This document shows positions 1 through 7,151 of a DNA stretch of 8,049 nt, one piece after another. Position 1 is the first letter of the stretch; every line of letters begins with the position of its first letter. The stretch covers positions 1-8,049 of the forward strand of contig URYI01000091.1 of assembly GCA_900552055.1 (NCBI GenBank), written 5' to 3'. The position numbers were made by a program, and so were the translations under genes. Below the pieces are notes generated by a model. That model was given only the letters and a program-made list of their open reading frames with translations. It had not been told where the DNA came from and did not search any database. The DNA comes from an uncultured Eubacteriales bacterium. GTDB lineage: Bacteria; Bacillota; Clostridia; Christensenellales; QALW01.

Positions 1-45
1 GCCGGACGTCGCGGCCGCCGGCGCGCTGTGCTACGAAACACGCGT
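1..45. other. GC-rich, palindrome-dense left edge
   Basis: The first ~31 bases are far richer in G, C and CpG than the genes beside them and contain the overlapping palindromes GACGTC, GCGGCCGC, GCCGGC and GCGCGC. GCCGG at 1-5 can pair with CCGGC at 18-22. This lies directly downstream of the solute-binding protein gene. It contains no T-run on the transcribed strand and therefore no recognisable terminator. It may be the edge of a palindromic repeat like that at the right end. Confidence 0.35.
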
Positions 46-1518
46 TTATCCTTCAGGATTAATCGCATTAAATACCGTACTGTTTACCATATCCACAATG
101 GAATCCAAGTACTGTGCAGGAGTCTCTTCTCCTCTTGCAAAATTCCAGGCATGACCATAGAGAATGGATTCCAGCATAGCCTGATCCTCACTAGCCGTCC
201 TAAGCTTAATATAAAGCATATGACTCTGCACCTTGGAAACATCAGGCAGCTGTTTACATATCTCAAGAGACTGCGCATCTCTAAGGTATGTAGCCATCTC
301 CGCCTCCAAAAGCGCTTGGTTTTCACTGCTGCTGCGCGCATAAGCAGGACGGAAGTATTCGCCCAGCACCTGGACGCACCCTTCAGGGTTGCTTACGCCG
401 TTAAATATGCACAGCGGCAAAAAGGAATCCTGGTCGGATATATAATTATCTGCCTGTGGTCCTTTAGGCGGCATAAGCACCCCATAATCTGACTGCATGC
501 GCTGATAAATAGTGCTGGTCCGCGCCAGCCCTGTCACAAGAAAAGCTATGCGCCCAGCTGAAAAGGTGGTAGTTTCGGCTGTGCCCGAAAGGTCGATAGC
601 CGCATCCTCCAGCGAAAGCCTTACAAAGAAATTCCACGCTTCTATAGCATTTGAAGAATTGCCCACATATCTGTCTATAAGCTGGCCATTGTAATTCTGC
701 TTTTCAAAATATGCAGCATCGTTTGAGGTTATCAGAGCAGCCATTAATCCCACGTTATCTCCCAGAGCCGTCCCATAGATATTTTCGTCAGGGAAATTGC
801 AGGCTATAACCGCTTCCCTGAACGCGTCCCAGGTCCACTCCCCGTTATTGCTCATCTCGTATAAATCTTCCGGCTCCATGCCTCCGCGGCGTACTAAATC
901 AAAATTAAAGAGGGTGACTTTGTTGCTGGAGACCAATTCCCATCCCATGGGAGAGGGAACGCAGAAGTAAAGCTTGCCCCCCAGAGTGCATATCTCCTGA
1001 GCCGCCTGATCCCAGTATTCGGGGTCGCTGAAATCCCCGTATTCAGCATAATCCCCTAATGGCAGCAAAAGCTGTCCCGCACTGCCGCCATATGTATATG
1101 CAAGCAGAGTAACATATGAGCCTCCCGCATTAAAAATATCCGTCATGGGAGTACCCGCTTGGGCAGAAGCAAAGGGCACCGTATACCAGTCGTCTCCTCC
1201 GGCCGACAGCACATAGCGTATGGTCACACCGTATTTTTCCTCAAACTGTGCCTTGTTATTGATTGCCATCTCTTTTCTTACCCCGTCTACATTTTTGAAG
1301 GGGTCATTTTCATCTTCGGTATTCCATACATAATACCGATATGTTTCACCTTCCTTAATGGCGTTTTTGAGATTTGATTCACTTGCCTCTGTCCCCGCAG
1401 CCGAAGCTGTGGGCGCAGGAGTGGCGCTGGCGGAGGGCTCTTCACCCGCACAGCCTGCAAATGCCAGCACCGCAATTATGATTGCCAGGGTAATCATACT
1501 CTTAATAAACTTTTTCAC
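46..1518 (-). CDS. Extracellular solute-binding lipoprotein of an ABC (sugar-type) importer
   Basis: This 490-residue protein is predicted to capture a ligand outside the cell and pass it to an ABC permease. The N-terminus has a short basic region, a hydrophobic helix (about residues 8-20) and a lipobox-like FAGC with the lipid-carrying Cys at residue 23. A Ser/Thr/Ala/Pro-rich spacer follows to about residue 48, then a long alpha/beta domain typical of family 1 (carbohydrate/oligosaccharide) binding proteins, with the usual periplasmic-binding-protein look (e.g. AGTPMTDIFNAGG, LGDYAEYGDF, WTWDAFREAV). The start is GTG, chosen because it gives a complete lipoprotein signal and follows AAGGAAGGAG by 8 bases. 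It lies 17 bases after the upstream propeller gene, whose stop overlaps this ribosome binding site region, so it is the last visible gene of the operon. No permease or ATPase genes are in the window. Substrate is unknown; a glycan fragment is inferred from the neighbours. Confidence 0.94.
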   Translation of the reverse strand: MKKFIKSMITLAIIIAVLAFAGCAGEEPSASATPAPTASAAGTEASESNLKNAIKEGETYRYYVWNTEDENDPFKNVDGVRKEMAINNKAQFEEKYGVTIRYVLSAGGDDWYTVPFASAQAGTPMTDIFNAGGSYVTLLAYTYGGSAGQLLLPLGDYAEYGDFSDPEYWDQAAQEICTLGGKLYFCVPSPMGWELVSSNKVTLFNFDLVRRGGMEPEDLYEMSNNGEWTWDAFREAVIACNFPDENIYGTALGDNVGLMAALITSNDAAYFEKQNYNGQLIDRYVGNSSNAIEAWNFFVRLSLEDAAIDLSGTAETTTFSAGRIAFLVTGLARTSTIYQRMQSDYGVLMPPKGPQADNYISDQDSFLPLCIFNGVSNPEGCVQVLGEYFRPAYARSSSENQALLEAEMATYLRDAQSLEICKQLPDVSKVQSHMLYIKLRTASEDQAMLESILYGHAWNFARGEETPAQYLDSIVDMVNSTVFNAINPEG

Positions 1519-1535
1519 TTAAAAAACTCCTTCCT

Positions 1536-2723
1536 TCAAAACAATTTTATATCTTTATACATCATACGGATATTATCCCAGCGCCAATCGTAATCGTCAG
1601 AAAATTTACAGCCGCGCTGAGTGGCATAAAATAAACATACCCGGCTGTTTTTATGGTCTAAAAACACCTGGGGTATCTGATTGGCTCCATACCCCTCGTC
1701 CGGCCTGAACCAGCCCGTAACTTTCCAGCTGATGCCGTCATCAGAACGATATTCAACTATCTGGCGCTTATTCCAGCTCCCGTTAGGTTCAGGATAATCA
1801 GGCAGAGTATCGTCATTGATACCGTACCAGCTTAAAAACGGGTCGCCGTAAGCATAGTACACTTCGCCAATTTTAACTACGTCAAAATCCACGCCCTTAA
1901 TTAATGGCCGGTCATTGCAGTAAAGCTCCCGCCAGCCTGCGGCGTCCATAAAGTCGCCAGTATTTTCAGCGTAGCCTATCAAATTGCCGTGATAGTCGTA
2001 CCACATCTTCCATTTTCCGTCCTCGTACATAAGGCTGGGCCGCTGATGCCCTCCCATATAATTGCGCGGGTCTGCCTTTTCATCATATCCCTTTTCATGC
2101 TCCCAGATTATTAAAGGCTTTTCAGAGCGCGTCCAGTTAATGCCGTCAGTTGAAACTGCTCCCATAATACAGGAGGCATTGCCGTCAGAGTCACCATCGT
2201 AATGAGAAGGGATCATATCCTCATCGCATCCCATAGCAGAATAGGCCATATAAAATACGCCTTCATGATAGACTACCGACGGGTCCCCCGCATGCCAGGA
2301 ATCATACCAAACGTCCTGACATGTGATAACCGGGTACCAGTAAAACGGATTCTGCTCTTTGTCCCAGAAATTTTTGCCTGTCCTATAATCCATAGAATAT
2401 ATTTCCCACGGCCCCTCCAGCGCTTTGGCACGGGCCAGAAAAATCGCGTCCCCGCCCGGATAGCCCGGATATTCCCCCTGAGGCTCATTCTCCTGATTAT
2501 ATGCCCAGGCAAAAAACCACATTAAATAGGGATAGCCTTCCCCGTCATCCCATTCGGGCACATATACAACCTCCGGCTGGTACATGCTGTAAAAGTTGGT
2601 TATAAGATTGCTTTCACTGCGCACCCAGCCCGAATCAGGCCCCAACAGCACAGGTTTTTCGGGCACGGCGCTTATATTGGCCGCTTTTATATGCCCTTGA
2701 GCATCCTCAAATCCTTTGCGCAC
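1536..2723 (-). CDS. Cytoplasmic GH43/GH32-like five-bladed beta-propeller protein (putative glycosidase)
   Basis: This 395-residue protein is probably a glycoside hydrolase acting inside the cell. It shows repeated beta-propeller blade signatures: QPEVVYVPEWDD (about 49-60), GDAIFLARAKALEGPWEIY (91-109), GDPSVVYHEGVFYMAYS (146-162), GHQRPSLMYEDGKWKMWYDY (225-244), VDFDVVKIGEVYYAYGDP (278-295) and PQVFLDHKNSRVCLFYATQ (351-369). Such 'D-P-S-V-V / x-G-x-Y-Y-x-x-Y' blades are typical of GH43, GH32 and GH117 relatives. Acidic candidates include D59/D60, D147 and D294, but I cannot assign the catalytic set. The start is GTG, two bases after the stop of the preceding gene, with GGAGAAAGG upstream; no earlier in-frame start gives a signal peptide. 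It is a close paralogue (roughly three quarters identical by eye) of the upstream gene, but stops exactly where that protein's stalk begins, so it lacks both export signal and anchor. The exact GH family is uncertain. Confidence 0.9.
   Translation of the reverse strand: MRKGFEDAQGHIKAANISAVPEKPVLLGPDSGWVRSESNLITNFYSMYQPEVVYVPEWDDGEGYPYLMWFFAWAYNQENEPQGEYPGYPGGDAIFLARAKALEGPWEIYSMDYRTGKNFWDKEQNPFYWYPVITCQDVWYDSWHAGDPSVVYHEGVFYMAYSAMGCDEDMIPSHYDGDSDGNASCIMGAVSTDGINWTRSEKPLIIWEHEKGYDEKADPRNYMGGHQRPSLMYEDGKWKMWYDYHGNLIGYAENTGDFMDAAGWRELYCNDRPLIKGVDFDVVKIGEVYYAYGDPFLSWYGINDDTLPDYPEPNGSWNKRQIVEYRSDDGISWKVTGWFRPDEGYGANQIPQVFLDHKNSRVCLFYATQRGCKFSDDYDWRWDNIRMMYKDIKLF
1539..2609 (-). repeat. Tandem-duplicated propeller block, copy A (cytoplasmic gene)
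   Basis: This stretch codes for residues 39-395 of the unanchored propeller protein. It matches the block at 3008-4075 at both protein and DNA level, with long nearly identical runs (for example around 2290-2360 and 2400-2475). The two blocks are 357 and 356 codons, so the duplication is collinear with almost no gaps. Confidence 0.85.
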
Positions 2724-2725
2724 GC

Positions 2726-4261
2726 CTAGTCCTTTCTCCCCTTCTGTCTGAGAATCAAAGCGCTCACAGCTACAGCCGCAACCGCTATAACCAATGAGGA
2801 AATAAGAATTATCGGCCCAGCAGCCGAAGCCGACTGCTTAGTGACAGAACTCTGGCTCGGCTGAATCTGCTCTGTCTGAGGTGAAGCGGCAGCAGATGCT
2901 GTCGGAGCCGCGCTCTGAATCACATCCGAAGCAGAAGCTGTATCGGTAGGCTCTAAAGTGGGCGTGGGCGTAGGTGTTGCTATTGGAGAAAATTCTGCTC
3001 CCGTGGCAAACAACTCTATATCCTTATACATCATTCTTATATTATCCCAGCGCCAGTCATATATTTGGCTCTCTCTCTTGCCGCGCTGAGTAGCATAGAA
3101 TATGCATACCCGCCCGTTTTTATGATCCAGAAACACCTGGGGTATCTGATTGGCGTCATACCCGCTGTCCGGCCTGAACCAGCCCGTAACCGTCCAGTTT
3201 ATGCCGTCCAGCGACTGATATTCCACAATCTGGCGCTGGCTCCATCTGTTTGAATCGTCGCTGTAATAGGGAATCTCATCATCCTGTATTTTATACCAGT
3301 CTATATAAGGATCGCCGTAAGCATAGTATACCGAACCTATTTTTACAACGTCAAAATCCACGCCCGAAAGCAGGGGCTGATTCCCGCCTCTCACTTCCGT
3401 CCATTCTCCCGTAAGGAAATCTCCGCTGCATTCAGCATAGCCTATCTGGTTCTCCTTATAGTCAAACCACATTTTCCAGATGCCGTCCTCAAACATAAGG
3501 CTGGGACGCTGATGCCCGCCGTACCAGGAATTGCGGTCCTCCGCTTCAACATATCCCCTTTCCCCTTCCCAAACAAGAAGGGGAGAATCTGAGCGCGTCC
3601 AATTAATTCCGTCAGTTGAAACCGCACCCATAATGCAGGAAGCATTGCCGTCAGAGTCCCCTGCAAGATGAGAGGGTACCATATCCTCATCGCATCCCAT
3701 GGCAGAATAGGCCATATAAAATACACCGTCCTGATACACCACAGACGGGTCCCCTACATGCCAGGAATCGTACCAAACATCCTGACATGTGATAACAGGG
3801 TACCAGTAAAACGGATTCTGCTCGGTATCCCAGTAATATTCGCCTGTGCCGTAATCAATGCTGTATATTTCCCACGGCCCTTCCAGCGCTTTGGCACGAG
3901 CCAGAAAAATCGCGTCTCCGCCCGGATAGCCCGGATATTCCCCCGCGGCGTCGTTTTCCTGGTTATATGACCAGGCAAAAAACCACATTAAATAGGGATA
4001 TCTTTCGCCGTCATCCCATTCGGGCACATATATAACCTCCGGCTGGTACATGCTGTAAAAGTTAGTTATAAGATTTTTCTCATCCCGTATCCAGCCATTC
4101 TCATAGGACTGCAGTTCAGGTCTTTGTGGTATCGCCCAATCCGCATTATCCGCTTGGATATGATTATCCGTATCATTTTCTCCTGCTGCCTGTGCAGGAA
4201 CAAACGCTATGCCCAAAACAAGCAGAAGCACAAGGCATAAGCTAAACCATTTAGATTTCAT
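2726..4261 (-). CDS. Secreted, membrane-anchored GH43/GH32-like beta-propeller protein (putative surface glycosidase)
   Basis: This 511-residue protein is predicted to sit on the outer face of the membrane and act on a glycan. It begins with a signal peptide (basic MKSK, hydrophobic residues 6-20, likely cleavage after VPAQA at residue 25). The propeller domain spans about residues 60-418, with blade motifs such as QPEVIYVPEWDD, GDPSVVYQDGVFYMAYS, GHQRPSLMFEDGIWKMWFDY and VDFDVVKIGSVYYAYGDP. A low-complexity stalk rich in Thr, Pro, Ser, Ala and Gln (about 424-480, including TPTPTPT) leads to a transmembrane helix (about 482-503) and a basic tail (RQKGRKD). There is no LPXTG sorting motif, so anchoring is by the helix. 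The ATG is preceded by GGAGGAG. It lies 34 bases after the upstream gene, which has the same stalk-helix-tail plan, and two bases before its own paralogue. Domain family is recognised only at clan level. Confidence 0.91.
   Translation of the reverse strand: MKSKWFSLCLVLLLVLGIAFVPAQAAGENDTDNHIQADNADWAIPQRPELQSYENGWIRDEKNLITNFYSMYQPEVIYVPEWDDGERYPYLMWFFAWSYNQENDAAGEYPGYPGGDAIFLARAKALEGPWEIYSIDYGTGEYYWDTEQNPFYWYPVITCQDVWYDSWHVGDPSVVYQDGVFYMAYSAMGCDEDMVPSHLAGDSDGNASCIMGAVSTDGINWTRSDSPLLVWEGERGYVEAEDRNSWYGGHQRPSLMFEDGIWKMWFDYKENQIGYAECSGDFLTGEWTEVRGGNQPLLSGVDFDVVKIGSVYYAYGDPYIDWYKIQDDEIPYYSDDSNRWSQRQIVEYQSLDGINWTVTGWFRPDSGYDANQIPQVFLDHKNGRVCIFYATQRGKRESQIYDWRWDNIRMMYKDIELFATGAEFSPIATPTPTPTLEPTDTASASDVIQSAAPTASAAASPQTEQIQPSQSSVTKQSASAAGPIILISSLVIAVAAVAVSALILRQKGRKD
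3008..4075 (-). repeat. Tandem-duplicated propeller block, copy B (secreted gene)
   Basis: This stretch codes for residues 63-418 of the anchored propeller protein and is the partner of the block at 1539-2609. Similarity is strong up to the shared KDI(K/E)LF ending, where copy A stops and copy B continues into its stalk and membrane helix. At the other end similarity fades upstream of NLITNFYSMYQPE. Confidence 0.85.
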
Positions 4262-4295
4262 TTTTCTCCTCCGTCCTTTAAATGCATGTCATCGC

Positions 4296-5318
4296 TTATT
4301 CCCCGGCTTTGCCCCTGCTTTTCCTGACCATTACAATTATAACAACTGCCGCCGCGCACAGGATTACCGCAGCTCCGACTATATACCAAACCAAACTGCC
4401 GTCCGATTCAGAAGGATTTTCTGTAAGAGCCGGGGACTGCGTTTCACTGGTTGAATCAGTTCCGGGAGTGTCCGCCCCAGCGGTACTGGCCGCGCTCTGG
4501 TTTTGTCCGCTTTGTTCTGTCTGACCGGGTTCTGCCGTCGGCGACGCTTCGGGCTCTGCTGGCTCCGGAACGGGATAATCCGATTGTACGGCCTGGTCTA
4601 TCAGTTCGCGTGATTTATCTTCAAAATTGTAGGCAAAGGAAAATATGTTATCCAGCACTATACTTTCGTTTTTAGAAGCGTCCACTGAAGAATAAACCAG
4701 CTCAAAACCCGGATAGCCGATATAATTACCCGCCGGAATATCGCCCGTGCCGCCGGCTCCCGTTAAATCTTCCTTAAAAAACACAATATGTCCTCTGAAG
4801 CCTGAAGGAACTAAGGCCATGCCCATACCCTCGGTATCTTCGGCCTTGGTTATATTTCCCTCTAAATCCACCAGATATAAAGGCCTGCCCTGGGCTACAA
4901 CTGCGTTAGCGCTCGTTCCTACCATGTAAGGCCCGGCGTAAAAGCCCTGAGAAGTATTATTCTCAATATAAAAGCCCATTCCCAGCGCTCCGTCCTGCTC
5001 TTCCTGAGTCAGTCCCTGCCCCATTACATCTGTAACGAACCGGAAGGCATATCTTTCAATCATAGGGCTGTCGGTTATTACATACCGGCCGTCCTCCCAT
5101 TTGGTAGCTGTCGCATAATCAGGCGAAAACCACAGATAGCTCTCCATGATGTCAATTTCAGCATCCTCAAATTCCGAAAAGGTTTCTACCACGCTAACCT
5201 TTAGCTCCGGGTCCTCCCACGGAGTGGGCCGTCCGTCCGCATCTGCCGCCGCATAGGCATTTATAGCCATACACATTGCAAGGCAGACCAAAGTTAGTAT
5301 TGTACATAGCTTTTTCAT
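4296..5318 (-). CDS. Secreted, membrane-anchored beta-rich protein of unknown family, possibly carbohydrate-binding
   Basis: I do not recognise a named family for this 340-residue protein. It starts with a signal peptide (MKK, hydrophobic to about residue 22, likely cleavage after AYA at 23). The globular part, about residues 36-235, is rich in alternating hydrophobic and aromatic beta-strand segments (e.g. ERYAFRFVTDVMG, GALGMGFYIEN, RGHIVFFKEDL) and ends in IVLDNIFSFAYNF (220-232), which resembles the last strand of jelly-roll carbohydrate-binding modules; that link is inference. An acidic Pro/Glu/Ser/Thr-rich stalk (about 247-307) leads to a transmembrane helix (about 309-331) and a basic tail (RKSRGKAGE). 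The ATG lies 7 bases after GGAGG and about 30 bases downstream of a good promoter, making this the first gene of the operon. With the next gene it shares the signal-domain-stalk-helix layout, so the two probably work together at the cell surface. Confidence 0.88.
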   Translation of the reverse strand: MKKLCTILTLVCLAMCMAINAYAAADADGRPTPWEDPELKVSVVETFSEFEDAEIDIMESYLWFSPDYATATKWEDGRYVITDSPMIERYAFRFVTDVMGQGLTQEEQDGALGMGFYIENNTSQGFYAGPYMVGTSANAVVAQGRPLYLVDLEGNITKAEDTEGMGMALVPSGFRGHIVFFKEDLTGAGGTGDIPAGNYIGYPGFELVYSSVDASKNESIVLDNIFSFAYNFEDKSRELIDQAVQSDYPVPEPAEPEASPTAEPGQTEQSGQNQSAASTAGADTPGTDSTSETQSPALTENPSESDGSLVWYIVGAAVILCAAAVVIIVMVRKSRGKAGE

Positions 5319-5349
5319 CCTGCATCCTCCTAAAAATCAGATTAAAATT

Positions 5350-5378
5350 ATCATAAACACCTAATATAATATAGTCAA
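5350..5378 (-). promoter_or_regulatory. Sigma-A-type promoter of the minus-strand glycan-use operon
   Basis: Read on the minus strand, TTGACT (5378-5373) is followed after exactly 17 bases by TATGAT (5355-5350). Both boxes are near consensus and the surroundings are AT-rich. Transcription would start near 5343, leaving a leader of about 25 bases that contains GGAGG (5330-5326) before the ATG at 5318. Confidence 0.8.
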
Positions 5379-5413
5379 TATACGCTAATAACCATCGCAA
5401 GCACATTCTTGAC

Positions 5414-5428
5414 TTTGTGTAGCACAAA
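5414..5428. promoter_or_regulatory. Inverted repeat in divergent region, candidate operator
   Basis: TTTGTG-TAG-CACAAA is a perfect inverted repeat with six-base arms and a three-base centre. It sits about 36 bases upstream of the minus-strand -35 box and about 65 bases upstream of the plus-strand -35 box, between the two divergent promoters. The size and symmetry suit a dimeric regulator, but no regulator gene is in the window, so the role is inferred. Confidence 0.4.
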
Positions 5429-5491
5429 TATAACTTTTTTTCAGCATGCAGAATTTGAGCCTCTAAAGCGCAGAGCTGCAGTTATTTAAGT

Positions 5492-5501
5492 ATTGCGCAA
5501 T
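5492..5501. promoter_or_regulatory. Ten-base palindrome overlapping the plus-strand -35 box, candidate operator
   Basis: ATTGCGCAAT is a perfect palindrome that contains the whole TTGCGC -35 element of the GatCAB-like promoter. A protein bound here would block RNA polymerase. Ten-base palindromes arise by chance fairly easily, so position is the main argument. Confidence 0.3.
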
Positions 5502-5521
5502 TTTAAAGCGAAGGATATAAT
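5493..5521 (+). promoter_or_regulatory. Sigma-A-type promoter of the GatCAB-like operon
   Basis: TTGCGC (5493-5498) and a perfect TATAAT (5516-5521) are separated by 17 bases. The start of transcription would fall near 5528, giving a leader of about 30 bases with AAAGGAG (5543-5549) ten bases before the first gene. The weak -35 box suggests modest or regulated expression. Confidence 0.75.
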
Positions 5522-5559
5522 AAAACAATAATCACTTATTTCAAAGGAGCTATGGCGCA

Positions 5560-5781
5560 ATGCTCAAGCCTGACAAGATATTTAAAGCATACGGCGCGCA
5601 AATGGAGCAAACCAGCCAAATGGCAGAAGAGATAAATACAGAGCTTAAAGAGCTGGGCGCGCTTTTGGACTTCCCGTCTCAAATAACCGAGCAGCTCCCC
5701 CTGCCCCTATATAACAATTTGCTGCGCGAGGATGAGCCCCGCACAATATCTGACAATGCTCTGAACGGAGAACGCGAATGA
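5560..5781 (+). CDS. Shortened GatC-like subunit of a divergent GatCAB-like complex
   Basis: This 73-residue protein resembles the middle and end of GatC, the small subunit that wraps around and stabilises GatA in the tRNA-dependent amidotransferase. The recognisable part is PLYNNLLREDEP (about 49-60), matching the GatC 'N-x-x-R-E-D-E' segment, followed by SDNALNGERE, like the conserved 'A-L-x-N-A-P-E-R-E' region. The N-terminal half is a predicted helix with little visible similarity. GatC is usually near 95 residues; here the usual C-terminal 'F-x-V-P-x-V' tail is absent. The ATG at 5560 was chosen over the ATG at 5552 because it is in the long frame and correctly spaced from AAAGGAG. Its stop overlaps the next start by four bases (ATGA), so the two are translationally coupled. 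The identification rests on the short motif and on context. Confidence 0.75.
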   Translation: MLKPDKIFKAYGAQMEQTSQMAEEINTELKELGALLDFPSQITEQLPLPLYNNLLREDEPRTISDNALNGERE

Positions 5782-7151
5782 ATATTCATGACGAGCTGTT
5801 CAGCGGCTCTATTTTCCAATTAAGCGCCTATGTGCGCAAAGGCCTGCTGTCACCAGCTGAGATGGCCTCCCTTTGGTGCAAACACGCCGCAGAAAAGGAT
5901 AAATACAACTGCTTTGCGGGCATTTCCCCCGAAGGAACCGTCGTTCAGGCTTTCAAGGGCAGTCCGCTAAACTCCCATATATTGGGGCTTCCCTATGCGG
6001 TGAGCGACAATATATGCTTAAAGGAGCAGAATATCACATGCGCCTCAGGAGCTTTTAATTATAAAGCGCCCTTTGACGCCGAATGCGTCAAAGATATGCG
6101 CCAGGCGGGCGCGGCAGTGCTCGGCAGGCTTAATATGGCCGAATTCGGCGCAGGCTGGAACGCAAGGTCATATGCAAACAAGGAAGTATTAAACCCCTGG
6201 AACACTTCCCGGACGGCCGGAACATGCGGCGGCGGGGCGGCAGTATCCGCGAGGCTGACCCCGGCAGCGCTGGTGCTGGATGTAGGAGGGAACGCCCTTT
6301 CTTCCGCTTCCTATTGCGGCGTTTCCTGCCTTAAGCCCACTTACGGCTTTATTTCACGGCACGGCGCGGTATCTGTCTGCCCCTCTATAGAGCAGCTCTG
6401 CATTATGGCCCGGAGCTGCCTGGATATTGCCCTCATAGCCGAAAAGCTGCTGCATGGCAGCAAGCTGGATTCCACCTGCGTGCCCTCTGAAAGATATATG
6501 GAGCTGTATAAATACATGCCGGTCAAGCTTAATCTGTTCAAAATCGGCCTGGCGTCCAACTGGCTGGAAAAAGCGGATAAGCAAATGCGTATGGCCGTGC
6601 TTAAAGCGGTAGAAGTATTCAAAATGATGGGGGCCCGGATAGAAGAAATTGAAGTGCCTTTAAACCCTTTGGCCTATGAATGCGTCAGAGTTATATCCTG
6701 TGTTGAAGGCATGCAGGATATGCTCGTCCAGGGCCAGATAGACCGTTTAAGCCGCGAAACGCAGAAGAGTATAATATTGAAAAATATACTGATAACTCAA
6801 AAGCAGGGAATATATTTCAAAAAGGCCCGGAGCGTAAGAGAAAATATCTGCCGGAATTTAGAACAGACCCTGAGCGATGTAGACGCATTGATATGTCCCG
6901 GCGGATATTCTTTTGCGCCTGAATTGGGCGGGAGTTATAAACAGGACGCGCTTTTCACCGCTATACCTGCGCTGACCGGGCTGCCTGCTCTTAGCCTGCC
7001 CTGCGGGTTTAGCCAAGATTTGCCTCTGGGCATGATGATTTTGGGCAGGGGGCACAGTGAGAACATGCTGCTTGCGCTGGGAAACGAATTTGAAAGAGCT
7101 TCAAAACTCAACCTGATATCTCCGCCATTACTGGGAGGTGAAATTGGATGA
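5778..7151 (+). CDS. GatA-like amidase-signature protein lacking the catalytic triad (pseudoenzyme)
   Basis: The 457-residue protein is alignable along its length with GatA, the glutaminase subunit of GatCAB (usually about 485 residues): LGLPYAVSDNICLKEQNITCASGA (69-92, split by normal variation), AGAAVLGRLNMAEFG (110-124), the Gly-rich loop at 147-153, CGVSCLKPTYGFISRHGAV (180-198), and the C-terminal GLPALSLPCGF (401-411). The amidase Lys-cisSer-Ser triad is gone: 'K-D-N' reads S76-D-N, the Ser-Ser pair of the Gly-rich loop reads T149-C150, and the nucleophile position in 'D-T-G-G-S' reads N172. The region that carries glutamine-binding residues in GatA (about 305-340) is shortened and divergent. 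It should not release ammonia from glutamine by the known mechanism. It has 17 cysteines, many for a cytoplasmic protein. GGAG precedes the ATG by seven bases, and four-base overlaps join it to both neighbours. A new activity using C150 cannot be excluded. Confidence 0.93.
   Translation: MNIHDELFSGSIFQLSAYVRKGLLSPAEMASLWCKHAAEKDKYNCFAGISPEGTVVQAFKGSPLNSHILGLPYAVSDNICLKEQNITCASGAFNYKAPFDAECVKDMRQAGAAVLGRLNMAEFGAGWNARSYANKEVLNPWNTSRTAGTCGGGAAVSARLTPAALVLDVGGNALSSASYCGVSCLKPTYGFISRHGAVSVCPSIEQLCIMARSCLDIALIAEKLLHGSKLDSTCVPSERYMELYKYMPVKLNLFKIGLASNWLEKADKQMRMAVLKAVEVFKMMGARIEEIEVPLNPLAYECVRVISCVEGMQDMLVQGQIDRLSRETQKSIILKNILITQKQGIYFKKARSVRENICRNLEQTLSDVDALICPGGYSFAPELGGSYKQDALFTAIPALTGLPALSLPCGFSQDLPLGMMILGRGHSENMLLALGNEFERASKLNLISPPLLGGEIG

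Noticed and set aside
2202..2525. Plus-strand open frame opposite the cytoplasmic propeller gene, with a similar frame at 3668-3970 opposite the secreted one
   Set aside because: The two frames resemble each other only because the genes on the other strand are duplicates. They have no proper ribosome binding site and an unlikely Arg/Ile/His-rich composition, so they are shadows.
5409..5434. TTGACT followed by TATAAC on the plus strand as a second promoter
   Set aside because: The spacing is 14 bases, too short for normal polymerase contact, and a correctly spaced promoter with a perfect -10 box lies closer to the gene.
5552..5554. Alternative ATG start for the first plus-strand gene
   Set aside because: It is only two bases from the AAAGGAG site and is in a different frame from the GatC-like protein.
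6341..6622. Minus-strand frames inside the GatA-like gene
   Set aside because: They overlap a clearly conserved protein on the other strand, have poor composition and lack ribosome binding sites.
5778..7151. Annotating this gene as an active GatA or general amidase
   Set aside because: Overall similarity supports the family, but all three triad positions are changed, so activity by the known mechanism is not supported.
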